Source: Bacteroidia bacterium
Lineage (GTDB): Bacteria; Bacteroidota; Bacteroidia; Palsa-965
Assembly: GCA_025454955.1 (NCBI GenBank)
Contig: JALONL010000031.1
Location: 1 to 64,000 of the forward strand
Direction of reading: 5' to 3'
DNA: 64,000 nucleotides
The notes under the pieces are model-generated. The model was not told the origin of the DNA and searched no databases. It saw only the letters and a program-made list of their open reading frames with translations. How positions within the stretch are numbered: position 1 is the stretch's first letter; each line of letters begins with the position of its first letter. The position numbers were made by a program, and so were the translations under genes. Below are positions 45,201 through 53,006 of this stretch, in pieces.

Positions 45201-46822
45201 GCCACATTCGAACGGAATTCGAGGTTGTCGTAATCTGTTTTTCCGGCCCTGGCGGCAATGTAGAAATCGGTTTTGTCCTTGTAGGTAATCTGGTCGCGCA
45301 CGGGATCGTAAAAAATAAAACCGTCGTTGGAAAGCTGCACCAGGAGCGGCCGTATGTTTTCGGGCTGAATTTTCCAGTGGCTCGAAAGCTCGGGCGTGGT
45401 AAATACACGTTTGCCCCCGTTATCGCGCACAAAATTGCGAATGCGTATAAGCGGGTGTATGCTTTCCATGCCCTGCAGCCTGTCGTACTGATACTGGCGG
45501 TAGTAATTGTCAGACGGGAATGTGGCCAGCGCCTGTGTGCTTCCGGGCAGGGTGCCAATCTGTATCTGGTTGTCTTTGGTGTACCAGGTTATCAGCTGCA
45601 CATACATATCCACCTTGTGAAACGAGTTGTAAAACGGAGCCTGCGATCCGCCTTCATCGCTGCGGTAAATTTCCACCTTGCTCGTATCCACAAAATATTT
45701 AAAGTCCACCAGCGGGTGGAAAATGGAATCGTTGTCGAGCGAAAATTTAATCATCGCATTGGTGGCTCCCACTTTGTCCTTGGTAAACGAAAACGCCGTG
45801 GTGGACACCGTCAGAAAATTTTTACCGTTGCGCTTAAAGTAAAGCCGCGAAGGCATTTCTTTCGATCCCGACCCGATAAAACGTGCCCCAAGCTGCGTAA
45901 AACCGCCTTCAAAGTCCACATTGGGGTAAATCGATTTAATCTGGTAGCGGCTGCTGTACGATTCAAACTTGGGGAATGCCGATTTGAGTTCGGTGCCTTC
46001 GGGCACAGCTTTTTCGGTGAGTTTACCCAGAAGCTGTTTGTCCTGAAAATAAGCCCGGTTTACAAACATCACCGAATCGGCAGTATAGCTCACCTGCTTT
46101 ATGTTAATGTTGTATTTGCGCAAATCGGCAAACACTTCATTTTCGCCCAGTCCCACGCGTTTCCAGTTTACGCGGCCGCCATTGCCCACCCATTTGCTCG
46201 TGCTCACGTAGTAGGTGCCCGAAGTGTTGGCAATAACGGTACTGTCGCCCTTGGCGTAGCCTATAAGTGTGACGTTGGTAAACCGCATCATGGCCGAAGT
46301 ATCGCAGTCAAACGACCACGAACCGCCCACGGTTTTCCACTCGGCAGTGGGCGAACGGTAAAATTTATTTTCCTGAAAAAGTCCTTCGCCCAGATTGATA
46401 AAATCGCTGAACGGCTTGTTCAGCCGCCCGCCGCCAATGCGTGTAAAGCAGGCCTGCCACGACGTAATTGTGCTTTGCGGAATGCTGTTATCCACCAGCG
46501 CCTTAATGGTGTTGAAGTACGAATAAAACTCGGGCTGCGGCCTGAATTTCTTTTTCACCATCATGTTGGCATTCTGGTACATAATGGTTTTCAGTTCGGG
46601 CGAAACCTTGCCCGGAAGCCAGTAGAGTTTGTTAAACTCATCTATGTATTCGCGCCCTGCCTTTCCGTCGTAGCTGTCGAAAAAGGCTTTCATTTCCTCA
46701 ATAAACTTTACCGGGTCTTCGGTAAAACCTTTGGGCATGGTTTGCTGTGCAAACAGCCTGTTGCCGGTGCAGAAAAGGGTCAAAAGGGTAACGAGCAGAG
46801 CGGTAATACGCATTTTCTTCAT
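42284..46822 (-). CDS. Large exported protein conserved in Bacteroidota, function unknown
   Basis: 1512 residues with a Sec signal peptide (KMRITALLVTLLTLFCTGNRLFAQ). After an alpha-helical N-terminal region of about 110 residues the chain is long and beta-rich, with recurring patterns of YYVSTSKW, FYFKIDPFTIDSL, DFVFFPDSMNG and GNVTIEKNAVMRRLENAKI. The repeated short strands with solvent-exposed charged turns suggest a right-handed beta or OstA/LptA-like bridge, but no domain can be named with confidence. The C-terminus is basic and low complexity (KDDKRKKDGEKGQ). It lies between prmA (24 nt) and plsY (6 nt), which hints at envelope lipid work. No T9SS sorting domain is present. Confidence 0.75.
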   Translation of the reverse strand: MKKMRITALLVTLLTLFCTGNRLFAQQTMPKGFTEDPVKFIEEMKAFFDSYDGKAGREYIDEFNKLYWLPGKVSPELKTIMYQNANMMVKKKFRPQPEFYSYFNTIKALVDNSIPQSTITSWQACFTRIGGGRLNKPFSDFINLGEGLFQENKFYRSPTAEWKTVGGSWSFDCDTSAMMRFTNVTLIGYAKGDSTVIANTSGTYYVSTSKWVGNGGRVNWKRVGLGENEVFADLRKYNINIKQVSYTADSVMFVNRAYFQDKQLLGKLTEKAVPEGTELKSAFPKFESYSSRYQIKSIYPNVDFEGGFTQLGARFIGSGSKEMPSRLYFKRNGKNFLTVSTTAFSFTKDKVGATNAMIKFSLDNDSIFHPLVDFKYFVDTSKVEIYRSDEGGSQAPFYNSFHKVDMYVQLITWYTKDNQIQIGTLPGSTQALATFPSDNYYRQYQYDRLQGMESIHPLIRIRNFVRDNGGKRVFTTPELSSHWKIQPENIRPLLVQLSNDGFIFYDPVRDQITYKDKTDFYIAARAGKTDYDNLEFRSNVASGAQNGKLNLLNYDLTLFGVKEIALSDSQNVVVFPDKDMIVLKKNRNFSFEGSIMAGRFDYYGRLFTFDYEMFQLNLTNVDSVRIYVDGKERDPRDPRGGFKQEKLRSVIENMNGTLKIDNPGNRSGIKSKDFARYPIFTSEKPSFVYYDKPGIQKGVYNRDRFYFKIDPFTIDSLDNFTTAGLRFGGVLQTAGILPEVRDSIGVMPDYSLGFVKQSPPGGYPLYGGKAKFTNTINLSNRGLRGNGEIKYITSTSISKDFVFFPDSMNGTAQSFVIEEQKGSGKTEYPPVTSVNDYIHWMPKKDYMQITNKDSLFTVFNGRGQHKGTLTLTPKDLRAKGTLSFSNAEMDSKNMLFKHHIVDADTGDFRLKAFEIAGLAFSTVNVNAHIDFDKREGDFKANGKGSIVTFPVNQYMCYMDNFKWYMDKAEIELNGAQQGQKTAAADKIDLEGPEFISMHPRQDSLRFRAPRAKYDLKNYVIYAKQVKEILVADARLIPDSGNVTIEKNAVMRRLENAKIEANVVTNYYKLFNCNIDVYSRRSYKATGDYAYIDELKMEQIIHFDKIAPDTAGQTFGEGTIADSSKFMLSPAYSYTGNVILAASDQFLTFDGSTQLVHDCAIGKRKLRFRGEINPTQIYIPIPLEPTDDKGNQIMAGIMSTLDSTHVYGAFLSPKKLRTDVNVVTADGFLYFDKNAREYRISNKEKLIERSLPGNYISFSTKTCLIYGEGKMNLGADLGQVMLLPVGNATHNTVTQVTTFDLVVAVDFFFDDGLLDKLIEDVNASTSLAPCEVARPTFERALTEMIGKEKADKYVTQLKLYGQYKKFPDELKYTFFFTDLQLTWNQKTRSYISTGKLGLGSIGKTQINKFVPGTFMLERKKSGDLLTIYFELDGGKWYTFSYMNGIMTAYSTNEAYNTALKEMKDDKRKKDGEKGQRNYQFRGGSSNDRSVLMKKLKRAEEGAAETPEPEGSGN

Positions 46823-46846
46823 GGTTCAGCTTCGGTATATCGGTAT

Positions 46847-47680
46847 TCAGTGGCGGGTAAGTTCGATCAAAGCCCATTCGTTTCGGGCATTTGCAGTTAA
46901 TGCGGTAAGGCCGTTTTGGGAAGCGGCGGTGGTAAGGGTGTCGGTATCAGAGGTAAAAAAGCCGCTCAGCAGCAGGGTTCCGCCCTGGTTCAGTGCCGCG
47001 CCAAAGCCGGGCATGGCGGCCAGCAGCACATTGCGGTTTATGTTGGCTATTATCATGTCGTAGTTTTTTCCGGCCATAAAGCGGTGGTCGCCTTCATAAA
47101 CGTGTATTTGTGCCCCGGCATTGTGTACGGCATTTTCGCGGGCATTTTCCACGGCCGGTGCTTCAATGTCAACCGCATCCACCTGCTTTGCCCCGCGCAG
47201 CGAGGCTATTATGGCCAGCACCCCGGTTCCGCTGCCCAGGTCGAGCACGGTTTTGCCGGTAAAATCTATTGTTAATAACTTCTCCACCATTAAATGCGTG
47301 GTGGCGTGGTGCCCGGTGCCAAACGACATTTGCGGCTGTATCACAATATCCATCACTCCCTGCGGGGCCGGAGCATGAAACGGAGCGCGTATGCGGCATA
47401 TCCCGCCAATATCAACCGGCTGAAAATCAGCTTCCCATACTGCATTCCAGTTTTGGGAAGGGATGTGCTTTTCGGTCCATGTGAGTGTGCCTAAGGCCGT
47501 ATCAAAATCGTGCAGCGGCTGCAGCACACCGGCGTGGTAACCGGCTTCGGGTATGTAGGCCGTAAATCCGGCAGGTGTATCGGCAAAACTCTCAAACCCC
47601 AGCTCGCTCAATTCTGTAATGAGCAGATCAGCAGCCGGATAGCGTGGTTCAACCTGTATATCGAGTTCAATGTAATTCAT
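46847..47680 (-). CDS. prmA: Ribosomal protein L11 methyltransferase
   Basis: SAM-dependent enzyme that methylates ribosomal protein L11. The 277-residue frame from ATG 47680 has an N-terminal substrate-recognition domain (MNYIELDIQVEP onward), a SAM site VLDLGSGTGVLAI near 145-157 and the PrmA-type NINRNVLL motif near 212-219. PQMSFGTGHHATT, before the SAM loop, is also characteristic. The longer TTG reading adds no family sequence. First gene of the operon with the 1512-residue protein and plsY. Confidence 0.92.
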   Translation of the reverse strand: MNYIELDIQVEPRYPAADLLITELSELGFESFADTPAGFTAYIPEAGYHAGVLQPLHDFDTALGTLTWTEKHIPSQNWNAVWEADFQPVDIGGICRIRAPFHAPAPQGVMDIVIQPQMSFGTGHHATTHLMVEKLLTIDFTGKTVLDLGSGTGVLAIIASLRGAKQVDAVDIEAPAVENARENAVHNAGAQIHVYEGDHRFMAGKNYDMIIANINRNVLLAAMPGFGAALNQGGTLLLSGFFTSDTDTLTTAASQNGLTALTANARNEWALIELTRH

Positions 47681-47835
47681 AAAACGTAGCGGAACTTCAA
47701 TATTACGTGCAAAAGCCGTTCCGGGATATGCGTGGCAGGGGTGTTTTATGAACAAAGACGGACAAAAGGAGGGTTTGGTGACAAGTTCAAAAATTAAAGA
47801 TCAGGAGCGCACCAGCCGGTTCATCAACTAACCAC

Positions 47836-47893
47836 CTGTCCCGCTTTCCGTTCCTACAGCCTGAAAAAGGCTGTATCCACTACAATCGGGGCT
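47836..47893. repeat. Palindromic intergenic element
   Basis: TCCCGCTTTCCG, then a perfect 7-bp hairpin (TACAGCC/GGCTGTA, 47855-47861 with 47869-47875), then ATCCACTACAATCGGGGCTA. The layout resembles a dispersed Bacteroidota repeat as I remember it: CCCGCTTTCCG and CGGGGCTA ends around a variable central hairpin. Only one copy lies in this window, so its repeated nature is inferred. Confidence 0.35.
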
Positions 47894-47972
47894 AATTAAA
47901 TATCTTTTGGTGCATTACAAAACCACCGGCTCCCCCCAAATCCCCCCAAAAACGCATTCCACCCCAATTCCC

Positions 47973-47980
47973 TACCTTTG
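47973..47980 (+). promoter_or_regulatory. -7 element before the TPMT-like gene
   Basis: TACCTTTG, full TAnnTTTG match, 7 nt before the ATG; it supports the chosen start. Confidence 0.5.
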
Positions 47981-47987
47981 CACCCGC

Positions 47988-48587
47988 ATGGAACTCGGAC
48001 GCGAATACTGGAACCAACGCTGGCTGGAGCAGCAAACCGGCTGGGACATTGGCTCGGCCTCTGCCCCGCTCACCGATTTTGCCCTGCACCTGAATAATCG
48101 CAGCCTGCGCATCCTCATTCCCGGTGCCGGCAATGCCTGGGAAGCCGAGTTCCTCTTCCGCCACGGCTTTACCCATGTGCATGTGCTCGACATTGCGCCA
48201 CAGGCCATTGCCGCCTTTCAAACCCGCGTGCCCGATTTCCCCGCCGCACAGCTCATAAACGGCGACTTTTTCGCCCACACCGGCCACTACGACCTCATTC
48301 TCGAGCAAACTTTCTTCTGCGCCCTGCATCCCTCGCTGCGTAAGGCCTACGTGCAAAAAATGCACAGCCTGCTTGCCCCCGGCGGCACACTGGCCGGTGT
48401 GCTGTTTGATGCCGGGTTTGAAGGCGGCCCGCCCTTTGGAGGTTCTGCTGCTGAGTACCGCAGCCTTTTCGAGCCTTATTTCGAGCTTCACACCCTCGAA
48501 ACCGCCCGCAATTCCATACAGCCCCGCGCCGGGCGCGAAGTGTTTATCCGCTTCACGCCACGCGCCAATGTATCACCCGTAAACTGA
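47988..48587 (+). CDS. TPMT-family SAM-dependent methyltransferase
   Basis: 199-residue methyltransferase of the thiopurine S-methyltransferase superfamily. The N-terminus REYWNQRWLEQQTGWDIG is the family signature, followed by the SAM loop ILIPGAGNAWEAEFL near 42-56 and EQTFFCALHPSLR near 105-117. It is likely to methylate a thiol, selenol or halide; the substrate cannot be read. The start at 47988 is supported by the promoter box and family alignment. The peptidase gene follows 6 nt later, so they are co-transcribed. Confidence 0.87.
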   Translation: MELGREYWNQRWLEQQTGWDIGSASAPLTDFALHLNNRSLRILIPGAGNAWEAEFLFRHGFTHVHVLDIAPQAIAAFQTRVPDFPAAQLINGDFFAHTGHYDLILEQTFFCALHPSLRKAYVQKMHSLLAPGGTLAGVLFDAGFEGGPPFGGSAAEYRSLFEPYFELHTLETARNSIQPRAGREVFIRFTPRANVSPVN

Positions 48588-48593
48588 TCTGCC

Positions 48594-49121
48594 ATGCGTA
48601 ACCTGTTGCTTGCCGCTCTCGTGTGTGTTGCCTCTGCCTTTGCACCCGCCCCCGACGATCCGCCTGCACCGGCTGCGCCCAAAATGGATCCGGTAAAAGT
48701 GTATTTCGCCAAGCTCGGCCTCCATGTCGATTCGGCTCAAACACCACACCTCTACTACGAAGTACACGACTGGATAGGCACACGCTACAAATACGGCGGG
48801 CACACCCAAAAAGGCATCGACTGCTCGGGCTTTGTGGCCGCCATGTACCGCAGCGCATACTGCATCAAACTCAGCGGCGGCTCGCGCGATTTATGGCCGC
48901 TCGTGGACTCCGTGCCCCGCCACGAACTCAAAGAGGGCGATATTCTCTTTTTCAAAATCCGCAAAGGACAGATTTCGCATGTGGGTGTGTATCTTGGCAA
49001 CGATAAGTTTGCCCACGCCAGCGTACATTCGGGCGTGGTGGTGAGCGATTTGAAGGAGGAGTATTACAGGAAGTATTACTTCGCGGGCGGGAGATTGAAA
49101 GCGCCGGTGTATATACAGTAA
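48594..49121 (+). CDS. NlpC/P60 (C40) cell-wall peptidase
   Basis: 175-residue exported peptidoglycan endopeptidase. An N-terminal signal (MRNLLLAALVCVASAFAPAP) and a Pro-rich linker are followed by the catalytic domain: YKYGGHTQKGIDCSGF with Cys77, SHVGVYLGN with His129, and a third polar residue at His141 (KFAHAS). Length and motif spacing are normal for single-domain C40 enzymes that cut D-iGlu-diamino acid bonds. No anchoring domain is seen. Confidence 0.9.
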   Translation: MRNLLLAALVCVASAFAPAPDDPPAPAAPKMDPVKVYFAKLGLHVDSAQTPHLYYEVHDWIGTRYKYGGHTQKGIDCSGFVAAMYRSAYCIKLSGGSRDLWPLVDSVPRHELKEGDILFFKIRKGQISHVGVYLGNDKFAHASVHSGVVVSDLKEEYYRKYYFAGGRLKAPVYIQ

Positions 49122-49131
49122 GAGCTGGAAA

Positions 49132-49956
49132 TTAGTTCGTCACAAACGGACGCACATCATGCGCTTTCATATACTCGGTCACTTTTTCGGTTTCATCGGC
49201 ACTCACCATCTCTGCCAGCCCCGATGAATTGAGGTGACTCCAGGTTTCAAACTGTACCGGCAAAGCAACCTTGTCTGGCTCATTGGCAATAATAAAATAC
49301 TTTCCCTTCTCCTTCTGAAGTTCAAAAGATTTAATAAGGCTGATAAACTGCCCCACTTTATTGGATAAGGAGACGGCTCCGGCGGTAAAATCAAAAATCT
49401 CACCCGCCACCGGTCTGTCATTTCTCCCAATAAAATCAACCCTGATTTTAGGAATCAACAGGGTAGAAATATCATTTACGGTTAACGACTGATTGATATT
49501 TACGTGTGCCCTTATTTTCGGATAAAGGCGCTTCGGTACTCTTGAAATATCTTTAACCTCTATCTGTAAAGTTTCCACCACTTCTTCCTTATACTCAAAT
49601 ACAAACTTTTCAAACAAATTTTTGAACGCTTTTTCCGAAAAGCGGACATCAACAGGTTCAGGTGCAGAAAACGTAATGAATGAGTTGCTGTAGTTTGAGA
49701 CATAGTTCCAGTAACCAGCCTCTGTAAGTTTTGAATTGGAAATGGAACCTGTGCTAAGTTCTTTTTCAAGACCGCTTAAAAACTGGTGAAGAAGGGAATA
49801 AGCATCAACCGGCAACAACTTTTTCAAAAGAGCCAGCTTTTCATGGGCACATACAAACTTTGCCTGTTTACCATCAGACAGGAGCATACCCACGCTTATC
49901 CGCTCCTGTGCAACAGGCCGGACACTGGCATATACTATGCTGTAAAAGGTTTTCAT
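49132..49956 (-). CDS. DUF3037-like protein coupled to the HipA-like kinase
   Basis: 274 residues, no signal or membrane segment. The front YSIVYASVRPVAQERISVGMLLSDGK resembles DUF3037 proteins, which have a Y-S-x-x-x-Y-x-P-x-x-x-x-E-x-x-N-x-G-V start. The rest is mixed alpha/beta (PKRLYPKIRAHVNINQ, PKIRVDFIGRNDRPV, KGKYFIIANEPDKVALP). Its ATG overlaps the kinase stop in ATGA. DUF3037 genes next to HipA-like kinase genes are a recurrent pair; this protein may be the kinase's regulator, antidote or substrate. Biochemical function unknown. Confidence 0.7.
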   Translation of the reverse strand: MKTFYSIVYASVRPVAQERISVGMLLSDGKQAKFVCAHEKLALLKKLLPVDAYSLLHQFLSGLEKELSTGSISNSKLTEAGYWNYVSNYSNSFITFSAPEPVDVRFSEKAFKNLFEKFVFEYKEEVVETLQIEVKDISRVPKRLYPKIRAHVNINQSLTVNDISTLLIPKIRVDFIGRNDRPVAGEIFDFTAGAVSLSNKVGQFISLIKSFELQKEKGKYFIIANEPDKVALPVQFETWSHLNSSGLAEMVSADETEKVTEYMKAHDVRPFVTN

Positions 49957-50798
49957 TTGCTAAAGTTTGTATAACCTGCATTCAAATATTCTTTAAACGT
50001 CCTCTCCACCCCATTCACCCACTTCCCCACAAAGATACGCCCCATTATCCCAAATTTCACCTCCCCCACCTCATTTTCCCACTCCCCCGGCAATTTACCC
50101 ACAATTTCATGGGTAAATTCTCCGCACAAACCTACATATTCCCTGTATCTGTTAAGCACCAGACCCGCATCCCGGTCCAAATCGGCTTTCCGGGGGTAAA
50201 GCAAAGGTAAAACCTCGGTATTGAGAATGGTTTCATTTTCTGTAAGCAAGTAAAGTGAATTTTCGCTGGTTATTCCACCCGAGTTAAAGCATTTTTCGTG
50301 ATCGATAAAATTCAAAAAACGCTTTCCATTTATACTGGATACTAAGATGTTATAATTATTATGATTCCGGTCTTCATTGGCCAGCCACAAATCAAATAAT
50401 GCTGCCTTCAGAAAATCCTGCCGGTTTACAATTTGCTGCACCTGCTTCCTGTTTTGTTTCCACGATTCTATGGTAGGCACATCAATTTCACGCGAAAAGG
50501 GGTAATACAACGACCCAATCAGCGGCACATCAAAGCATTTCTTATGCACACCCCGGCGCATTATTTCCTCGCTGATGTGTTCTTCTTTCACCCTTATCAG
50601 ATTTATCTTAGGAGTGAAGATATTCCAGAGAGCGGCATAATTAGACGCAATTAACTCTATGGCAAGTTTATTGGCAGGAACCCGCTTCACATACTTGCAT
50701 ACATACTCGTTATAGTCGTTTGCCGAAACAAGCAGGGGCATACTTCCCGCAGTGGGGAAAACCTGTTTTACCGGCATCAAACTATTGAGCAGTTTCAT
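49953..50798 (-). CDS. HipA-like protein kinase
   Basis: 281 residues, shorter than classical HipA and lacking the HipA N-terminal domain. The kinase core is recognisable: an ATP-lobe lysine in EYVCKYVKR near 31-39, a catalytic loop FDLWLANEDRNHNNYNIL with Asp143 and Asn148, and a metal-binding FIDHEKCF with Asp166. HipA proteins phosphorylate targets such as glutamyl-tRNA synthetase and cause growth arrest, but they usually come with a HipB DNA-binding antitoxin, and none is present. Instead a DUF3037-like partner is translationally coupled. A TAAGTTTG box upstream indicates its own promoter. Confidence 0.78.
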   Translation of the reverse strand: MKLLNSLMPVKQVFPTAGSMPLLVSANDYNEYVCKYVKRVPANKLAIELIASNYAALWNIFTPKINLIRVKEEHISEEIMRRGVHKKCFDVPLIGSLYYPFSREIDVPTIESWKQNRKQVQQIVNRQDFLKAALFDLWLANEDRNHNNYNILVSSINGKRFLNFIDHEKCFNSGGITSENSLYLLTENETILNTEVLPLLYPRKADLDRDAGLVLNRYREYVGLCGEFTHEIVGKLPGEWENEVGEVKFGIMGRIFVGKWVNGVERTFKEYLNAGYTNFSK

Positions 50799-50806
50799 AT
50801 ATTCTC

Positions 50807-50814
50807 AAACTTAT
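50807..50814 (-). promoter_or_regulatory. -7 element of the HipA-like/DUF3037 pair
   Basis: TAAGTTTG on the minus strand matches TAnnTTTG, 8 nt before the ATG. It lies across the last codons of the upstream lipoprotein gene, so the pair can be expressed separately. Confidence 0.45.
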
Positions 50815-51404
50815 TCCCCCAGCCACAACGAATCATTCCGCCTCCTCGCCAGCACAAACCCATGCCTTTGTGCAAAAGCCTGCTGGGCCTGCACAAAATT
50901 AAGCCAGGCCGCCAGTTCGTCCTTCTCCGTTTTGCGGGTCAAGGCCAGATAGCGGCGGGCCAGTGCGTCTTCGGGGTCGGCGGTGTCGTTGAGCAGGAGG
51001 CTGTCGGGAAAGAGGATTGTGTCGCCCGATTGGGCGGCTATGGTGTGGTCGGTAAGTAAAACGGGCTGTGTATTCCGGCTGCGTTCGGCGGCAAGGCGGG
51101 TGGCTTTTACCAGTTGCAGCAGGGCAATGCGCAGTGTGCTGTCGTCTTCATAGTCGGGATATTCGTTCAGAATATCGGCCAGGGTGTCGGCGGCGGCCAT
51201 GTAGGTTTTGGTGGCTTTTGCAATGGCCGTGGGCGAATTGGCGGCAATTTCTTCGGCCCATTTTGCGCGGGGCTGTTCGAGTTCGTGCCACAGGGCAAGG
51301 AGCGAATCGTTGTAAAGCCGGGCCTGTTCTCCCTCGCGCGGGCCGGCTGCGGGAGTGCTGCAGGCGGCCGTGGCGGTAAACAGCAAAAACAACATTCGCT
51401 TCAT
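50811..51404 (-). CDS. Lipoprotein of unknown function
   Basis: 197 residues beginning with a lipoprotein signal (MKRMLFLLFTATAAC, lipobox TAAC with Cys15). The mature part is mostly helical and acidic, with Ala-rich stretches (YMAAADTLADILNEYPDYEDD) and no recognised domain. It diverges from the next lipoprotein gene; a TATCTTTC box, one base off consensus, lies 4 nt before the ATG. Confidence 0.72.
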   Translation of the reverse strand: MKRMLFLLFTATAACSTPAAGPREGEQARLYNDSLLALWHELEQPRAKWAEEIAANSPTAIAKATKTYMAAADTLADILNEYPDYEDDSTLRIALLQLVKATRLAAERSRNTQPVLLTDHTIAAQSGDTILFPDSLLLNDTADPEDALARRYLALTRKTEKDELAAWLNFVQAQQAFAQRHGFVLARRRNDSLWLGE

Positions 51405-51514
51405 TGGCGAAAGATAGTTTTTTGTGTGGGAAAATCTGTTACTGCCGTTATCACGTATTTTGCATGGAAAAAACGTTATTTTTGTTCACACTCAATCAAG
51501 CGCACCTTAGCTCT

Positions 51515-52420
51515 ATGATGAAAAAACTATCTGTTCCGGCTCTCAGCCTGATTCCTGCTGCTTTTTTGCTGTGGGGACTTTCTTCGTGCGGTGGCGATAC
51601 CGCTACCGACAAACCTACCGACTCGGTAGGCACTGCTGATTCTGCCCAGCAGCTTCCCGCACGCGAATACGCCCAGGTTCCCTCGCCCGGCGAAATGTTT
51701 GCGTTTATGAAGCAGGCCGGCTCGGGCAATGCCAGCGCCGATTTGCTGAACAGCCCCGACAACGAGAAGAAATACGAAACCAAAAAAGCCCAGGCACTCA
51801 ACATGGGCATCTACTCGTCTGACCTGCTCTACTGCTGCACATTCTCAAACAACCTCAGTAACCGCGTGGCCCAGTACTTCGGCACCACCATGCGCATGAG
51901 CGAGAAACTTCAGGTAACCACCAACCTGACCGAAAAAGACAAAGAACGCATCAGCAAAAACGTAGGCAATGCCGATTCGCTGGTGGCCATTTCAAACGAC
52001 CTCTATCTTTCGTCGTTCGACAACCTCGATGCCAACGGCCGCGGTGCCGACCTCAGCCTCATGCTGGCCGGCGGATGGGTGGAAGCCCTTTACCTGATGA
52101 GCAGTTCGGTGAAAGATTTCGACAAAGACAAAGCCGCTGCCGAGCGCATTGCCGATCAGAAACACTCGCTCGACAACCTCGTAGAGTACATGGCCAAACA
52201 CGAAGACAATGCCGACGTGAAAGCCACACTTGTTCAGCTCGGCGAACTCAAAGGCCTTTTCGACGCACTCGCTTCGTCCAAACAGGACGGCGGCATGAAA
52301 AGCACCAACGGCAAACGTGTTCTTGGCGGCGGAAACAAAACTTCCATCACCAAAGAACAGTTTGAAGCCATCAAAGCCAAGGTGACCGAAATCCGCACCG
52401 GCTTCATTGCAGTTCAATAA
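51515..52420 (+). CDS. Lipoprotein, conserved type, function unknown
   Basis: 301 residues. Signal and lipobox (LLWGLSSCGG) direct it to the envelope. After an acidic linker (DTATDKPTDSVGTADS) the protein is helical: KKAQALNMGIYSSDLLYCC, FGTTMRMSEKLQVTTNL, LMLAGGWVEALYLMSS. Similar proteins occur in Bacteroidota without a known role. Start is the first of two adjacent ATG codons after a TATTTTTG box at 51477-51484; the longer frame from 51404 is rejected. Confidence 0.78.
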   Translation: MMKKLSVPALSLIPAAFLLWGLSSCGGDTATDKPTDSVGTADSAQQLPAREYAQVPSPGEMFAFMKQAGSGNASADLLNSPDNEKKYETKKAQALNMGIYSSDLLYCCTFSNNLSNRVAQYFGTTMRMSEKLQVTTNLTEKDKERISKNVGNADSLVAISNDLYLSSFDNLDANGRGADLSLMLAGGWVEALYLMSSSVKDFDKDKAAAERIADQKHSLDNLVEYMAKHEDNADVKATLVQLGELKGLFDALASSKQDGGMKSTNGKRVLGGGNKTSITKEQFEAIKAKVTEIRTGFIAVQ

Positions 52421-52464
52421 TTGTCAATTCTCCCTCTGCCCATAACACTTAAAACACAGAAGCC

Positions 52465-52938
52465 ATGAAAAAAGCCCTCTCGCTTGTTCTTGCTGCTGCA
52501 TTTCTTACGATCTCAGTTGATTTGCCCTCGCAGGCAAACTGCAATAACTTTCACCGCCGCCGTGGCTGCAGCCAGGCCTCTGAACCGGGTTTCATTTACA
52601 ACTCCCAGTCGAAAAGCGGCCTGTTTGCAAAAGGCACCTCGTCGAAACTCAAAGCCGTATTCTACGCCGGTTTCGATTACTCCATTTCCATCTGCGGCGA
52701 TGTGGCGCTCGGTTCCGACATTGCATTCACACTCACCGATGCCGCCACCGGCGAAGTACTTTACGACAACGCCACCGACAACAAAGCCCAGCACATGGAA
52801 TTTTCGTGCGAAGGCACCCGCAACATGAACATCATGATAAGCATTCCCGGCGCAGGCCCCTCAAAAGGCCAGGCCGAAGATGGTTCATGTTTGGGAATTC
52901 TTATTGAGCAGAAGCCTACCCCGAAAGTGGGATTCTAA
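52465..52938 (+). CDS. Secreted protein of unknown function
   Basis: 157 residues with a signal peptide (MKKALSLVLAAAFLTISVDLPSQA). The mature region starts CNNFHRRRGC and continues as a beta-rich fold (KLKAVFYAGFDYSISICGDV, IAFTLTDAATGEVLYDN). Six cysteines occur in the chain after the signal. It lies 44 nt behind the lipoprotein gene and is followed by a terminator, so the two may be one transcript. No family recognised. Confidence 0.72.
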   Translation: MKKALSLVLAAAFLTISVDLPSQANCNNFHRRRGCSQASEPGFIYNSQSKSGLFAKGTSSKLKAVFYAGFDYSISICGDVALGSDIAFTLTDAATGEVLYDNATDNKAQHMEFSCEGTRNMNIMISIPGAGPSKGQAEDGSCLGILIEQKPTPKVGF

Positions 52939-52961
52939 AGGTTTATTAAATAAACACATAC

Positions 52962-52998
52962 AATCCCGCTTCATCATTTTGAGGCGGGATTTATTTTA
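52962..52998 (+). terminator. Terminator after the 157-residue secreted protein gene
   Basis: AATCCCGC and GCGGGATT pair over 8 bp around a 14-nt loop, followed by TATTTTAA. Confidence 0.7.
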
Positions 52999-53006
52999 AC
53001 CATTTT

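Larger units (their letters stand above)
47681..47987. other. Intergenic region between divergent prmA and methyltransferase genes
   Basis: No gene is supported here. The region holds both divergent promoters (one clear -7 box for the rightward gene) and a palindromic element at about 47836-47893. The remainder, about 47700-47830, shows nothing I can name. Confidence 0.6.

Noticed and set aside
45188..46900. 570-codon open frame on the plus strand
   Set aside because: It lies wholly antisense to the 1512-residue exported protein, has no domain or promoter, and reflects codon bias that leaves the opposite strand free of stops.
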